From positions 3,227,001 to 3,291,000 of the forward strand of contig NC_079974.1 of assembly GCF_029852145.1 (NCBI RefSeq): 64,000 nt of DNA. Reading direction: 5' to 3'. Origin of the DNA: Microplitis mediator (lineage: Eukaryota > Arthropoda > Insecta > Hymenoptera > Braconidae). Position numbers and translations under genes: made by a program. The notes beneath the pieces were generated by a model, which did not search any database, had not been told where the DNA came from, and saw nothing but the letters and a program-made list of their open reading frames with translations. Below are positions 35,726 to 46,497 of the stretch, piece by piece (position 1 is the first letter of the stretch; every line of letters begins with the position of its first letter).

Positions 35726-35945
35726 AACCAAATCTTTCAACTTCATGAGGTCTAGATCGGTACCGACAAGCCAATCACAGCTAAGCATGAGTAGAAGAGG
35801 TGGCAGCTCATGTCTCATTCCATCTGATTGGAAGTTGATTTGTTGATAACCAATGAAATATGAGCTGCCATCTCTCCTACTCATGCTTAACTGTGATTGG
35901 CTCGCTGGTACCGATCTAGACCTCATGAAGTTGACTGATTTGGTT
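35726..35945. promoter_or_regulatory. 94-bp inverted repeat with four symmetric CCAAT boxes upstream of the bromodomain gene
   Basis: Arms 35726-35819 and 35852-35945 are about 90% complementary with a 32-bp loop. CCAAT boxes lie at 35771 (CCAAT), 35827 (ATTGG), 35850 (CCAAT) and 35896 (ATTGG), symmetric about position 35838. The block ends about 95 bp before the bromodomain ATG. Initiator-like TCAGTC (35964) and TCAGTA (36027) follow; no clear TATA box. CCAAT boxes are common in replication-dependent histone promoters. Confidence 0.55.
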
Positions 35946-36040
35946 GGCATTAGCTAGAATCTATCAGTCACTCATCAGACGTATAGATTGAAGTGTCCAG
36001 CGATCTATTTTCTTAAAGTTGCTTTATCAGTATTCCAAAC

Positions 36041-36409
36041 ATGGTGAAGGACAGTGAAGAAGTTCAAGAACTTTGCGGAGAAGTATTTATCACTTGCTGC
36101 GAGATAGTTCAAGAGCTATTGTCTCCGTGGCATGAGTCATATGCGTGGCCATTTTACAGGGACTTCAATTTTAAATGTTGGGGTCCCGATAATTACAAGG
36201 ACATTGTAAAAGTTCCTATGGATCTAACGACCATCTTTCGGAAGCTGGACCAACGGCAGTACAAGTCGATCGATGGATTCGTCAACGACGTACGGTTGAT
36301 TTTTACCAACTGCTATCGTTGTTTCAATGAGGAGGATAAAATTGTCGTTATGGCTCAAAATCTCCAACATGTGTTCGAGATTTTGTTTGCAAAGAAGATT
36401 AACGTCTAA
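36041..36409 (+). CDS. Stand-alone BET-type bromodomain protein (histone-type 3' end)
   Basis: An intronless 122-residue protein that is essentially one bromodomain, closest in pattern to the second bromodomain of BET proteins (BRD2/3/4, fs(1)h). The WPF shelf is present (YAWPFY, 34-39), the ZA loop has the BET length, PMDL is at 59-62, then YKSIDGFVNDVRLIFTNCYR (74-93). The acetyl-lysine-anchoring Asn appears to be Asn96, but with one extra residue before it compared with BET BD2, and the usual PPDH is replaced by EED, so ligand binding may be altered. No ET domain, second bromodomain or basic tail is present. Expected role: nuclear reader of acetylated histone tails, or a competitor of BET proteins (inference). 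A histone stem-loop starts 38 nt after the stop. It is divergent from the zinc-finger gene, and both sit between arms of one inverted repeat. Confidence 0.85.
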   Translation: MVKDSEEVQELCGEVFITCCEIVQELLSPWHESYAWPFYRDFNFKCWGPDNYKDIVKVPMDLTTIFRKLDQRQYKSIDGFVNDVRLIFTNCYRCFNEEDKIVVMAQNLQHVFEILFAKKINV

Positions 36410-36447
36410 GCGTTAAAATTGTCAAGTTGAGAACTTGAGTTAACAAC

Positions 36448-36463
36448 GGCCCTTTTCAGGGCC
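36448..36463 (+). terminator. Histone-type 3' stem-loop of the bromodomain gene
   Basis: Identical in sequence to the MATH stem-loops (GGCCCT/TTTC/AGGGCC), with AACAAC before, ACCAAAT after, then ACGTA and TCAAGT. ACTTGAG just upstream can also pair with the CTCAAGT downstream. Confidence 0.9.
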
Positions 36464-36733
36464 ACCAAATCATTCAAACGTAAATTACTCTCAAGTAATT
36501 TTTATTATTTTGGAAATTCTTCTACTCCAAATGCATGTTTTGGAGTCAGTTACTCGAGTTAAAAGTTGAAACAAAAAAAAATTTCAACTTCACACTAAGA
36601 AAATCAATAATTTCCGAAAAATTCGGGAGATTATTGTTATTACTCCAGAATTCGAAATTCCATCAGGTGTCGACGTATTGAGTTCCTAGGAAGCTATTCT
36701 GACTATGTTTAGAATATCATCTGTGTGTGAATG

Positions 36734-39640
36734 TGCACAGAACAAAAGGAAATCTTGAACCAAAAAATAATACGTCTTTGAAATTTGTTCCTTGAACTAA
36801 GCGAAATTTTGTACTTTATTAAAGTAAAAAATTATTTGGATCAAAAAACTATTTCCTTCGTGAAGGACATCATTTCTCAGTCTGAAACTAAAATTCTTTA
36901 AGTCAAAAAAAAACTCTCTCCACCCAAACAATTTTTTTCTTGGTTCGAGAACATTTTTTTTTTTAATTTGCAAAATTTTTTTCTTGGCTGAAGATTGTTA
37001 CATTTTTGAGTCAAGAAAAAATGTATTGACCTAGAACAAGTATAAGTTTTGAACTATGAAAAATGATTCTTTTAACCAAAAACAAACTTTCTTGGGCCAA
37101 GAAATAAATTTCTTCAAGTAAGCAAATAAATTTATCGAGCTACCAAAAATTTTTTTTTTTTTTGTAATTTTTTTATGGAAACAATTTTTTTATTGTTAAA
37201 ATATTTTGTGAACAATATTGTGAAGCGGATAAATCTTTTATTAGAAGCATTATTAAGGGATAGGAAAGTTTCACAATGAGTTAAAAACATAAAACAAATT
37301 GAGAAAAATAATTATCGCTTAGTGGAGGAATCGAATCCAGACCGATTCAGCATCGCGCGAAAGCATTACTAACGAAGCCATCCCAGCTTTTGTTAGGCTA
37401 CGTTAACTTTGCCTACATATATTGAGCCACACTGGCCTTATCGTCAGTCACATTTTTAAATCCCAAACACAGAATTTAGATTTTCAATATTATCGCCAAT
37501 AATTTGGACAAATTTTAGTTCCGACATTTTAGCACAATGCTGGACGGATCATATGAATCCGTTCATTAATGAACTTCGACATAAAAATAAAAAAAATTTG
37601 TTAATAAATTAAATTCAGGTACAAAAAAAAAATGAGCAATTATTTAATATTATATAATTGCATTAATTCATTTAAAATAAAAATATGGACTTAGTATTCG
37701 TTTACTGTGCCAGCACAAAAAAAAAGAGTAAGAAGTATTCGTTTCTTAGGGTGCAAAGGAGAAAGCAACTATGAGTGAATTCAGGACAGAACTTTCCTGG
37801 CTGAGACTCAATAATCTTAGTTTGAGATTTTTCGTGTGATTGGTCAGAGAAAGTACACTACTCAAACCAAGAGTTTACATTTTTCAAACCAACTCCCTTT
37901 ATTTTTAGTTCAAGTTTATATCGTTTATTGTTCCAAAACGTCATAGTTTTTTGGTTCAAGTAAGTAACGTAATACTTAGATTAAGAAAAATGTTTATTAT
38001 ACTCAGAATTGCAAGCTTTTAAAACGAGTAATTCTATTATTAGACCGAGTATAAAATATATTTCGGCTTAAGGATTTTTTTTTACTTCAAGATTGACGAA
38101 ATTGAAGAAATTATTTTACTTCGTTTAAAAAATTTCCGGTTTTCATTCCGCCCGCTGGAAAATATTTTAGTTGAAAACTCTCTCCTTCTCTGCTCTTACT
38201 CTCTCTTTTATTAGAAGAAATATATCTTACATGTATTTATTAGGCTGGCATTTTAAAAAATAGAGATTGATAGAAAATGTTATACTCTAATTTTTTAAAA
38301 TAATGAATGTTAAGTCCAGGCGGTGATCACTCAATGCTTTTGTATGGGACTCAATTTTGTCAGCCGACTCAGTTTTTCCATACCAACTTAAAAGTGCTGT
38401 CTTACAATTTTTAGAGTTTTTATAGTTATTTATACTAATTGTTGATATCCACAAGGTTACCAAATTAGCGGAATCAATTTTGGGAAAATTCGTTTTGTCA
38501 AATTTACTATTTAAACTCGACCAAGTCTGACAAAATTGGGCATGGTGGGGGGCAGAAGTGATCACCGCCTGGTTAAGTCGCGCGGACTATGGAGAGACCA
38601 CTTTTCAAGCGCGGACAATGGAGAGACCACTTTTCAAGAGCGGACCATGGAGAGAGCGCTATTCCTCTCCAGTACTTCAAGTCGTCTCACTGGACAAAAC
38701 GGCTGTCGATGTTTTTCAATTAGAATGATTTGAGTCAATCGTGAACGGTCATAGTGGTTAAATCGACAGTCATCAGTTGGCATTTTCGCTGGTTTTTATA
38801 TAAATTCTGTTGATATATCGAACTTCAATTTTGTTGCACCAGATGAACAAGTTTTTGATTATTGAACTAATGGTATCAATGCTTTACTTGGAATAATATT
38901 ATTTATGTCTTTTATGTAAAAAATCCATGGAAATTTAGCTTTTATCAATAAAAAAAAACAAATAATCGAAAAAATAAAATTTTCTTGATTGCTTTATGCA
39001 CGTATTTCATTTTTAAATGCTTTAGATTGTTAATAGAAAGTAAAAAATCCTTATTCTCGTAATAATAATGTTGATAGAGGCGCTTGGGGCACGAAGGCTC
39101 CCTTAAGCCCGTTTTTTCTTTTTGTGGCTTTGAACCATTAAATTCGTTTATTTTCCGTCTATTTCAAAAGAATCAGTCGAAATTGTGCAAAAAATCTAAA
39201 AAACATTTTTTTTCCGGGACACAAAGGTCCCCCTCCCCAAAAAGAAAAATATAAAATTTTTTTTCATTTTCCGTCAAGTTATGACCTTTATGATGTTTTC
39301 ATCATACTTTAGGCCAATATGTCATATGTGGAGTAAAATGGACCATTAAAAAAAAACAAAAATTGTAACAAAATATTTAACTTGACGGAAAATAAAAAAA
39401 AAATATTTTTTTCGTTACAATTTTTTTTTTTCGAGTGATCCATTTTGCCCAACATATCTCATGTTCGCCTAAAATATGATAAAAACATTATAGAGGTCAT
39501 AACTCGACGGAAAGTAAAAAACAAATTTTTTATACCTAATTTTTGAGGGGGGGCCTTCGTGCCCCAGGCTCCCTTATTTTTAATTGAATCAACGACATAA
39601 GAAAACAAAATGTAATAAAATCATACATTGCATGCCTTAA
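36734..39640 (-). repeat. Right arm of the inverted repeat around the zinc-finger and bromodomain genes
   Basis: Reverse complement of the 26640-31250 arm without the solo LTR. It contains element copy B (36734-38173) and a degraded tRNA-like module at 37318-37390 (minus strand). Short ORFs at 38287-38733 have no support. Confidence 0.7.
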
Positions 39641-39886
39641 GCGCGAGCGTAGATATGCTCTACTCTCGCCTGAAAATTAAAAAACTGGGTTACGTCAGAG
39701 TTTTATTTAAACAAAAATATGATTTTTTTTTCTTTTTTTATTAGCATTTTATGCGCATAAATAATTGAAATGGTTTGAAAAAAAAATTGGAAATTGTATC
39801 ATAAATATATGATAGAAATTTTTCATATTTGAAAAGTAGGCATTAATGTGGGAAAAATATTGGAGGGAAGATTTAGATTAATAATC

Positions 39887-39892
39887 TTTATT
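39887..39892 (-). promoter_or_regulatory. Possible back-up poly(A) signal of MATH gene 4
   Basis: AATAAA on the minus strand, about 110 nt after the stem-loop, at the position homologous to AATAAA at 17860 in MATH gene 1. Confidence 0.35.
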
Positions 39893-39997
39893 AGGCATTA
39901 AATAAATAAATATTAATTTTGGAAGAGTTTTGGTCAAAGGATATGAGTTGAGGTATATATAAGACTTGAGTTAGTTTTTACGTGTAAAAAATTTGGT

Positions 39998-40013
39998 GGC
40001 CCTGAAAAGGGCC
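39998..40013 (-). terminator. Histone-type 3' stem-loop of MATH gene 4
   Basis: Identical 16-nt stem-loop on the minus strand, 32 nt after the stop, with ACCAAAT and the ACGTA...TCAAGT block. Confidence 0.9.
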
Positions 40014-40045
40014 GTTGTCAACTCAAAGTTCGGGAACTCGAGTAT

Positions 40046-40498
40046 CTAATTATCTGCATCGTCGCCTAGAAGAACAGTCAGCTCTATCTGTAAAATTAGA
40101 TTTCCGTCCACCAGTAGACGCAATAAGTCGGGGTCACTTCGTTTGAAGAAACTCCCGAGGTATACGTAATTGTCGTAGTCGTGGAAAGGTTGTATTTTTG
40201 CAGGCAGTCTCAGTAGATTACCTTCCTCACCCACCACACAGCATTCGAGCTCGAAGCTGATTTCAGAATGCTCCGATTTCAATGGAAGGATCCCCAAGGT
40301 GATCCAGTGTTCATCTTCTTCGTCGTGGCTAACCTCTACTTTGAAGCTCCAAACGTCGTTGACGTGGAAACCTGAAGCAAACTCTATAAACATCGGACTA
40401 ACTGTCCCAGCATCGTTGATAAAGAGGAGTTCGTCGAAGTACTCCAGTTCGAAGGAGTGTACAGTTGTGTACGTTGAATTTTGGAAATTACAGTCCAT
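40046..40498 (-). CDS. MATH-domain-only protein, copy 4 (histone-type 3' end)
   Basis: An intronless 150-residue MATH-only protein, most similar to copy 1. From VNDVW (46-50) onward the two are nearly colinear (FKVEVSH, LGILPLKSEHSEISFELECCVV, FFKRSDPDLLRLLVDGNLILQIELT), while the first 45 residues are markedly different. The core Gly after Trp50 is replaced by Ser (VWSFKVEV). The promoter keeps an intact CCAAT box (40682-40686), an imperfect GGTAAAGTTTACC palindrome (about 40651-40663) and a TCAGTAG initiator-like word, but the TATA region reads TTTACACATA. It lies just beyond the right arm of the 26.6-39.6 kb inverted repeat and lacks the TA-target MITE found upstream of copies 2, 3 and 5. 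Confidence 0.8.
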   Translation of the reverse strand: MDCNFQNSTYTTVHSFELEYFDELLFINDAGTVSPMFIEFASGFHVNDVWSFKVEVSHDEEDEHWITLGILPLKSEHSEISFELECCVVGEEGNLLRLPAKIQPFHDYDNYVYLGSFFKRSDPDLLRLLVDGNLILQIELTVLLGDDADN

Positions 40499-40739
40499 GA
40501 TGTGTCAAACACTTGATCGTCAATATATAAAGAATGTAACTTGCGAGGCGTACAGCGCAACGTTTCGAGCGTAATAACTGCTACTGACCGTGTGACGTAT
40601 GTGTAAACTTTGACTACCCCCTCCACTAAATTTTAACCAATTACCAGAAAGGTAAAGTTTACCATCACTCCTTAAAAAGAACCAATCACGACGATATTGA
40701 TTTTCTCCCTCCATTCTTAATTTTAACTTATTAAAATCG

Positions 40740-41500
40740 AGATATTTCGTGACTATAAAATATTATCAATGCTCTTTTCCAAATAACTGCACCCTTCAAT
40801 TTTACCTGTATTGGATAAATCATGTTAGGAGTTGATATGTGTGTGACAGAAAAAAGTTTGTTTCGGAACAAAAAGCCATGTTCTTAAATATCATTTTCAA
40901 AAAATTAAAAAACAATTTTTTTTTATCTAAAACAAAATAATTCAATAATTTAGAACCAAAAATATTTAATTTTACCTCAAATATACTCAATCATTTTTTT
41001 AATTTTTGATTTTGAAAACTACATTTTTTTTCAACAAAAATTTATATTTATTAAAGCGGAAATTTTTAAATTACACCAAACTCACGAATCTAGACCGTAG
41101 AAAATTTTTTTTTTGCACACCGCAACAAAAGCGCTGAGAGTACTTTATGATTTATCTATTATTTTCGACTCGTTCACTCACATTAAGATATCTCTACGCT
41201 TGTTTGATTACACAAAAATCGGTTAAATTGTGTACAAGTGCCCAAAAAAAAATCGAACGATTTTTTTTCTAACGTCTTATGGGCTCAATATTACTTTATA
41301 TTATAAAAAAAATTTTCACCAAATTTCAGGTAGATATCTTTAAAATTGAGCTACCACAGAGAGGGGTCATCCTTCCTATTTAAGATACCCGCGAAAATTT
41401 TTAATTTTAGTTTTTCGTGTTGAAAATTGATACATCAAAAAATTAATTAAAAATAATTGTTACAAGAAGCTAACAACTGTGCATTTTAGAAATAAAATAA
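40740..41500. other. No gene seen
   Basis: AT-rich sequence upstream of MATH gene 4, with no supported repeat boundary or ORF. Confidence 0.3.
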
Positions 41501-42742
41501 AACATTCAAAATTATAATTCTTTCTTTTTAAACTAAATATTTCAGCTCCGCGCTACTCGCAACATCGCCCGTGTACCTACTTTTATGACCGTCCCGGGTT
41601 CGGGGCCATAAAAGTTGATCCTTTCCGTACACAGCGCGAGCCTTTCACCCGCATACGCAGCTCTTCTACGCGAACATTTGGTCGCCAGATTTCGTTCCCA
41701 TTTTTTTTATACATAACTTTTTACTATAAATAATTTTACAGAACTTTCTCACGCTCTTAGGAAAATGGAAAACTCGAGAAACTTCCAAACCAGTTTCTTG
41801 AACCTTTTTTTTAGCATACTGGCAGTCTGCACCAACTCATTGCCGCTGTTTTCCAGTCAGTCATTCTCTGACCTCTCATACCGAGTACATCGAGTGCCTC
41901 CGAACTTATCAGTTTTCCTAACCAGTTTCGCAGCAGTTTGCAAATATCCGTTCAATCAATTCTTTTCCTGTGTTATGTCCGCCGCTTAATTTTTAATTAT
42001 TTATCCGGGATTTCTCCCTTTGGTAGCGATAGTAATTTTTGGACAAGCGGGTTGGAGGGTGCGGACAACAATAAAGAATACGAGGAAGAAATTATCTTCC
42101 TATAATTTATTATTTATAGTGGATCTTTTCGAAAATTAAGAACCCAAACGTCTCCAAAGAGACTGGTGCTCTTGTTTAAGCCAAAGTATTTTATGATGAT
42201 AGAAAAATAGTTCTTTCACCTACCTTTCGATGTCAATTCTTCTAGTGCGGCAGCTATTATCCCTCCAGGACTAAACAGCTCACTCGACCTTCCTGAGGGT
42301 TGGTAGAATGGGTGCGGCTGGGTTGGTAGGATGATATCTTATGTACTACTTTCGAATGAAACCGCAAGGTTGAAGTGATGAACTTGGTCTTTTATTAATG
42401 ATTTCAAATTACAACGTTTTTACTGAACGTCACTTGTTCACTCTAGTTTTCACAGTTTTATGTTTAATTTATATTATAGGATTATTTATCCTTAACAGAT
42501 ATTTTATTAAGATTTTAATTTATATTTAATGCGTCCTTTTTCACACCCGAAAAGTGGTTTTATGCGCAAATTAACTCGGCACGAGATGGAATCGCAAATT
42601 CACGTGATTTGCGTCACTGGTTCGATCGTACCGGATGGTTTTTATAAATCCGACAAATATTGTACTAGACGAACGATTACTACAGTTGCGTCAGATCGAA
42701 TTTTAGATCAATATTTGAGGATTATTAATATAAAATTTAAAT

Positions 42743-43000
42743 CCCTTACTGACTTTTCGACGCCTAGGGCGGATTCCTGCAGTAAGGTTAATAGAATTTA
42801 GCAATCTTTGACTATTTCTTATTGACTTTTCGACGCAGATGCGGATTCCTGCAATAAGAATTAGCCTAGATTATTTAAGAAGTGCCCTATTGACTTTTCA
42901 ACGCAGATGCGGATTCCTGCAATAGGGTTTAAGTTAAAAATTATTAAAAATCCTCTTATTGACTTTTCAACGCCTAGGGCGGATTCCTGCAATAAGAGTA
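42743..43000 (+). repeat. Four tandem hairpins with covarying stems
   Basis: Each unit is about 45 nt: a stem, ACTTTTC(G/A)ACGC, CTAGG or AGAT, GCGGATTCCTG, and the returning stem. Stems are CCTTACTG/CAGTAAGG, TTCTTATTG/CAATAAGAA, CCCTATTG/CAATAGGG and CTCTTATTG/CAATAAGAG. Each is perfectly complementary although the sequences differ, and an inner CGC/GCG pair is kept. Spacing is about 65-75 bp. Confidence 0.85.
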
Positions 43001-43653
43001 CACGAAATTTCGACGTTCGAATATTCGCGGACCGTAAGTTTTATGAACCGACTAGCCCTGAGCTATGGGTGCTCAGGCTTTTTATAAACTTTGATTGGTA
43101 ATTTGATGGGGAATTTATAATCATTGTCATTGGTGGAAAGTGACGACAGTTTATTATTTATTCGTTAAACCTATTGCAGGTGTCTTCCCACTATTCTTTG
43201 CCGCATAAAAAGGTGAAAAAGCTGACGCTGCGTTTTCGCGCGCTTTGCAAAGAGGAGCTCAGAAATAATTATTTTAAATAATTATAAAAATAAAAAAAAA
43301 TTATTTGGACATAACACCTGACACAGTGAAATTAATAACCGTTCAGTTATAATTATTCAGTTAATCCTAGTTTAGCGGGCAGTTATTACCATCAAGAAAA
43401 CAAGTGCGCAGCATCCAGAGTACTCAGCAGCTCGTGGTCATCGTTCATCTGCATCAGCTCACCCCGCACTGGTGTGACCGCGATATCCAGCCGCAGACTA
43501 CCAGCACTCCACCACCAAACTCAGGTCTAAGTAAATTACAACCTGGGTTACCTTCGGTATGTAAACAGATTCAATTGCTATTCTCTCTCGCATGTTGTCA
43601 ATACTCTGACGCTCTAAGTGGGTCGCGCTATAATGACTGACCTTTACCAGTTC

Positions 43654-44170
43654 GTCACAAGGTCTTCCTGAGTCTGGTCCCGGTTCACTTGCGACCGGGG
43701 CATCACCTTGTGACTCGTCAGTAGTTATAGCGGACCACATCTACTCTGGAGAATCCTTTCGGGTATTCTCTCCTTACCGAGAGCACCATAATGGCTGACC
43801 TGCCCCCAGTCTTCGCCAAGGCCTTACCCAGAACGGTCCCTGGTTCTCTGCGACCGGGACACCGCCTTGGCGACCCGTCAGTCGTTGTGGTGGATCGGCT
43901 AGATGAGAGTTTCGAGAGGTACCTACTGGATTCTCACCTGACTAGTCCGCATCTGACCTCTCTCAGTACGTTATAAGCTCTTTCAGTGTCTGGTCCCGGC
44001 TCACCTGCGGCCGGGGCACCTCCTGGTGAACTGTCAGATGCCCTAGCAGGCAGCATCATCTTCCTGCTCTTGCCGATTGCATCACAATGGCTGACCTGCC
44101 CCCAGACCTCGCCAAGGCCTTACCCCAGACTGGTCCCTGGTTCTCCGCGACCGGGACACCGCCTTGGCGA
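43654..44170 (+). repeat. GC-rich tandem hairpin units
   Basis: Units at 43654-43714, 43813-43873 and 44109-44170 have outer stems GTCACAAGGT/ACCTTGTGAC, TCGCCAAGGC/GCCTTGGCGA and TCGCCAAGGC/GCCTTGGCGA around an inner GGTCCC...ACCGGG hairpin. The last two also share a roughly 115-bp direct repeat. A partial unit near 43990-44040 has a changed but complementary inner stem (CCCGGC/GCCGGG). Confidence 0.75.
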
Positions 44171-44929
44171 CCCGTCAGTCGTTGTGGTGGATCGGCTGGA
44201 TGAGAAACGAAGCTCGAGATGTTCTTGTGACCGTGCACCTGTCTACTTAAGCTATAATTTAACTGTGCTCTGTTCGAGTCTCCCGCAACGCCCATGCGTA
44301 GCGTGCGAGAACTCCAGTATCATCTTCTGACTCCTAAGCTGATCTGCAGCTATCTCTTTAATATCCGAGCAAGCCATTAACGACACATTATTCCCAACAG
44401 CTGCTGCTTAATCACTGCGAACGAGAAAGTACGAACTGAACGAGCAAAGTACGAGTTTGAACGAGCGCTGTGAGTCTCCAGTCCAAGAACCAGAATCCTG
44501 CACCATTTCTGAGACCGCCAGATCACGTCAGCAGCAGCTTGACCCTGCCAAGCTAAACACAGCGAGATCGTCAGCCACGGGAGTGTTTCACCTATCCTGT
44601 TGAAACCATCACCAGTACCAGAGTCGTCCAATACAGTCCACCACTCTAACATCCACTCTGAGTTTACAACAGTCAAAAGACAATATAATCTGCTCTTAAA
44701 TATAAACTCCATAATAAGAAATTTATTACTAAACACCAATAAATTTATAAACTAATTATTTTTAGTTCTCGCCCAAACATTTCGTTATAAAAATAAGAAA
44801 AAATTTTTTTTTCAAATTCCGCCTAGTATACCCATGTAAAAATTTCCATTACAAGTTGCTGGTCAAGATACTTTTCATAAGACCCTTCTGATAGATTTTA
44901 CATAGGCTTGTTCAAGACGACGTACATAA

Positions 44930-46495
44930 GACAATCCTGTAAAAGTCCTGCGCAAACCTGGTCTCAAATCCCCTAGTTGTTTATGTCTTTATATGACCCT
45001 ATATCTTGCTGCAGACACTGGTCTAAAGATTTATATTTCGAGTCTTGCGCAAGACTTGTTAAAAAACTTTGTGTAATGTTATACTCCAAGAGTTGTACAA
45101 GAATCTTGAACATATCTTGCCCAAGATCTATTGATCAAGTTAACTTCGGCAAATCTTACACCAGAAGCTATCTGCAGATGCTTGGGCATATCTTGCGCCA
45201 GATCTGCTCAATACGTGTCATATTACACTGTCTATCTCACTCCTGTCTCTCTCACTTTATCCCCTCTATTGGCACACGTTACCAAAGCTCAGCGGTACTC
45301 AATTGAAATTATAATTTGACGAAAAACCTTTTTCAATATGGAGTTTATTTTTTAAATAATAAGTGCCGTAAGTAATCTCAAGATCGATTTGCATATTTAT
45401 AAGCTCATAATAAAATTATCCATAACATCGATAATATTGGTCTTTTCAAAATATATTCGAGTGCATTTAAAAAAAAAATTATTTTAATTACTAATTAGGG
45501 GTATAACACTTTCACGAAATTACTGAACGTAAGTGTTTAATTCTTCAACTAAAGAATTAATCGTTAAAATAGAAATACTTTTTATTGTCCGCGTGTCAAA
45601 AAAAAAAAAAAAAAAAATGACTGAATGTTGTAAGTATAAAAGTTTTATTTAAACTAATTTACATTAACGATATAGTATGATTTATTAAGTTTAAAAATAA
45701 TACATCTTTAATTAATGAACCTAAATTTGTATTTTTTTTACAGTAATTGAGATTTAAAGATAGTTTTCTTTTTAAAATTAATTGAAAATTTAAATAATTT
45801 TGTTTATTTTACACTCAATAATAAATTTTATTAACTAATCGAAAAGTACGCCTTGCAAAAAAGTAATTTATTAACAAATATATAGTTCAATCAATACAAA
45901 AATATTGAATCTCTCCGTTTTAAAACTATGGGCGTGTTCAGAAATACACTCTGGAGGTGAAAAATTACCTATCCAAGTGTGATTAGTACCTTTGTAATGT
46001 TTAATCGCATCTATGGTTCGACTAGAGGATATTTCTGAACGCAGGAGTTTAATATTTCTCTTCCAGAGTGTGTTTCTGAACATGCTCTATATATAGTTTT
46101 CAATATATATATAGAATTTCAATTGAGTACCGCTGAGCTTTGGTAACGTGTGCCAATAGAGGGGATAAAGTGAGAGAGACAGGAGTGAGATAGACAGTGT
46201 AATATGACACGTATTGAGCAGATCTGGCGCAAGATATGCCCAAGCATCTGCAGATAGCTTCTGGTGTAAGATTTGCCGAAGTTAACTTGATCAATAGATC
46301 TTGGGCAAGATATGTTCAAGATTCTTGTACAACTCTTGGAGTATAACATTACACAAAGTTTTTTAACGTCTTGCGCAAGACTTGAAATATAAATCTTTAG
46401 GCCAGTGTCTGCAGCAAGATATAGGGTCATATAAAGACATAGACAACTAGGAGATTTAAGACCAGGCTTGCGCTAGACTTTTACAAGACTGTTAT
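44930..46495. mobile_element. Foldback element with about 375-bp inverted arms
   Basis: Arms 44930-45309 and 46117-46495 are near-identical in inverted orientation (identical short peptides can be read on opposite strands). They are rich in CTTGCGCAAGAC-type palindromic words. The 800-bp loop holds A-tracts and a small MITE. There is no coding capacity. Confidence 0.7.
45930..46087. mobile_element. Small MITE with 26-bp TIRs, 158 bp
   Basis: The termini GGGCGTGTTCAGAAATACAC and its counterpart GAGCATGTTCAGAAACACAC (reverse complement of the right end) match over about 26 bp. The target duplication is ambiguous (TAT or CTAT). Confidence 0.6.
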
Positions 46496-46497
46496 AT

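Larger units (their letters stand above)
41540..44760. mobile_element. GC-richer LTR-retroelement-like block
   Basis: This stretch is clearly GC-richer than the neighbourhood, lacks a reverse transcriptase or gag frame, and holds two sets of tandem hairpin repeats (42743-43000 and 43654-44170) like the CCTAGG units of the solo LTR at 28.6-30.8 kb. It is probably one or more solo LTRs. I could not fix the ends or a target duplication. Several ORFs of 60-120 codons overlap on both strands and carry no recognisable domain. Confidence 0.4.

Noticed and set aside
43404..44739. Overlapping ORFs of 60-120 codons in GC-rich DNA
   Set aside because: High GC lowers stop frequency; the sequence is tandem hairpin repeat and the frames are open on both strands.
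44977..46430. Matching ORFs of 62-109 codons on opposite strands
   Set aside because: Products of the inverted arms of a foldback element, with no domain.
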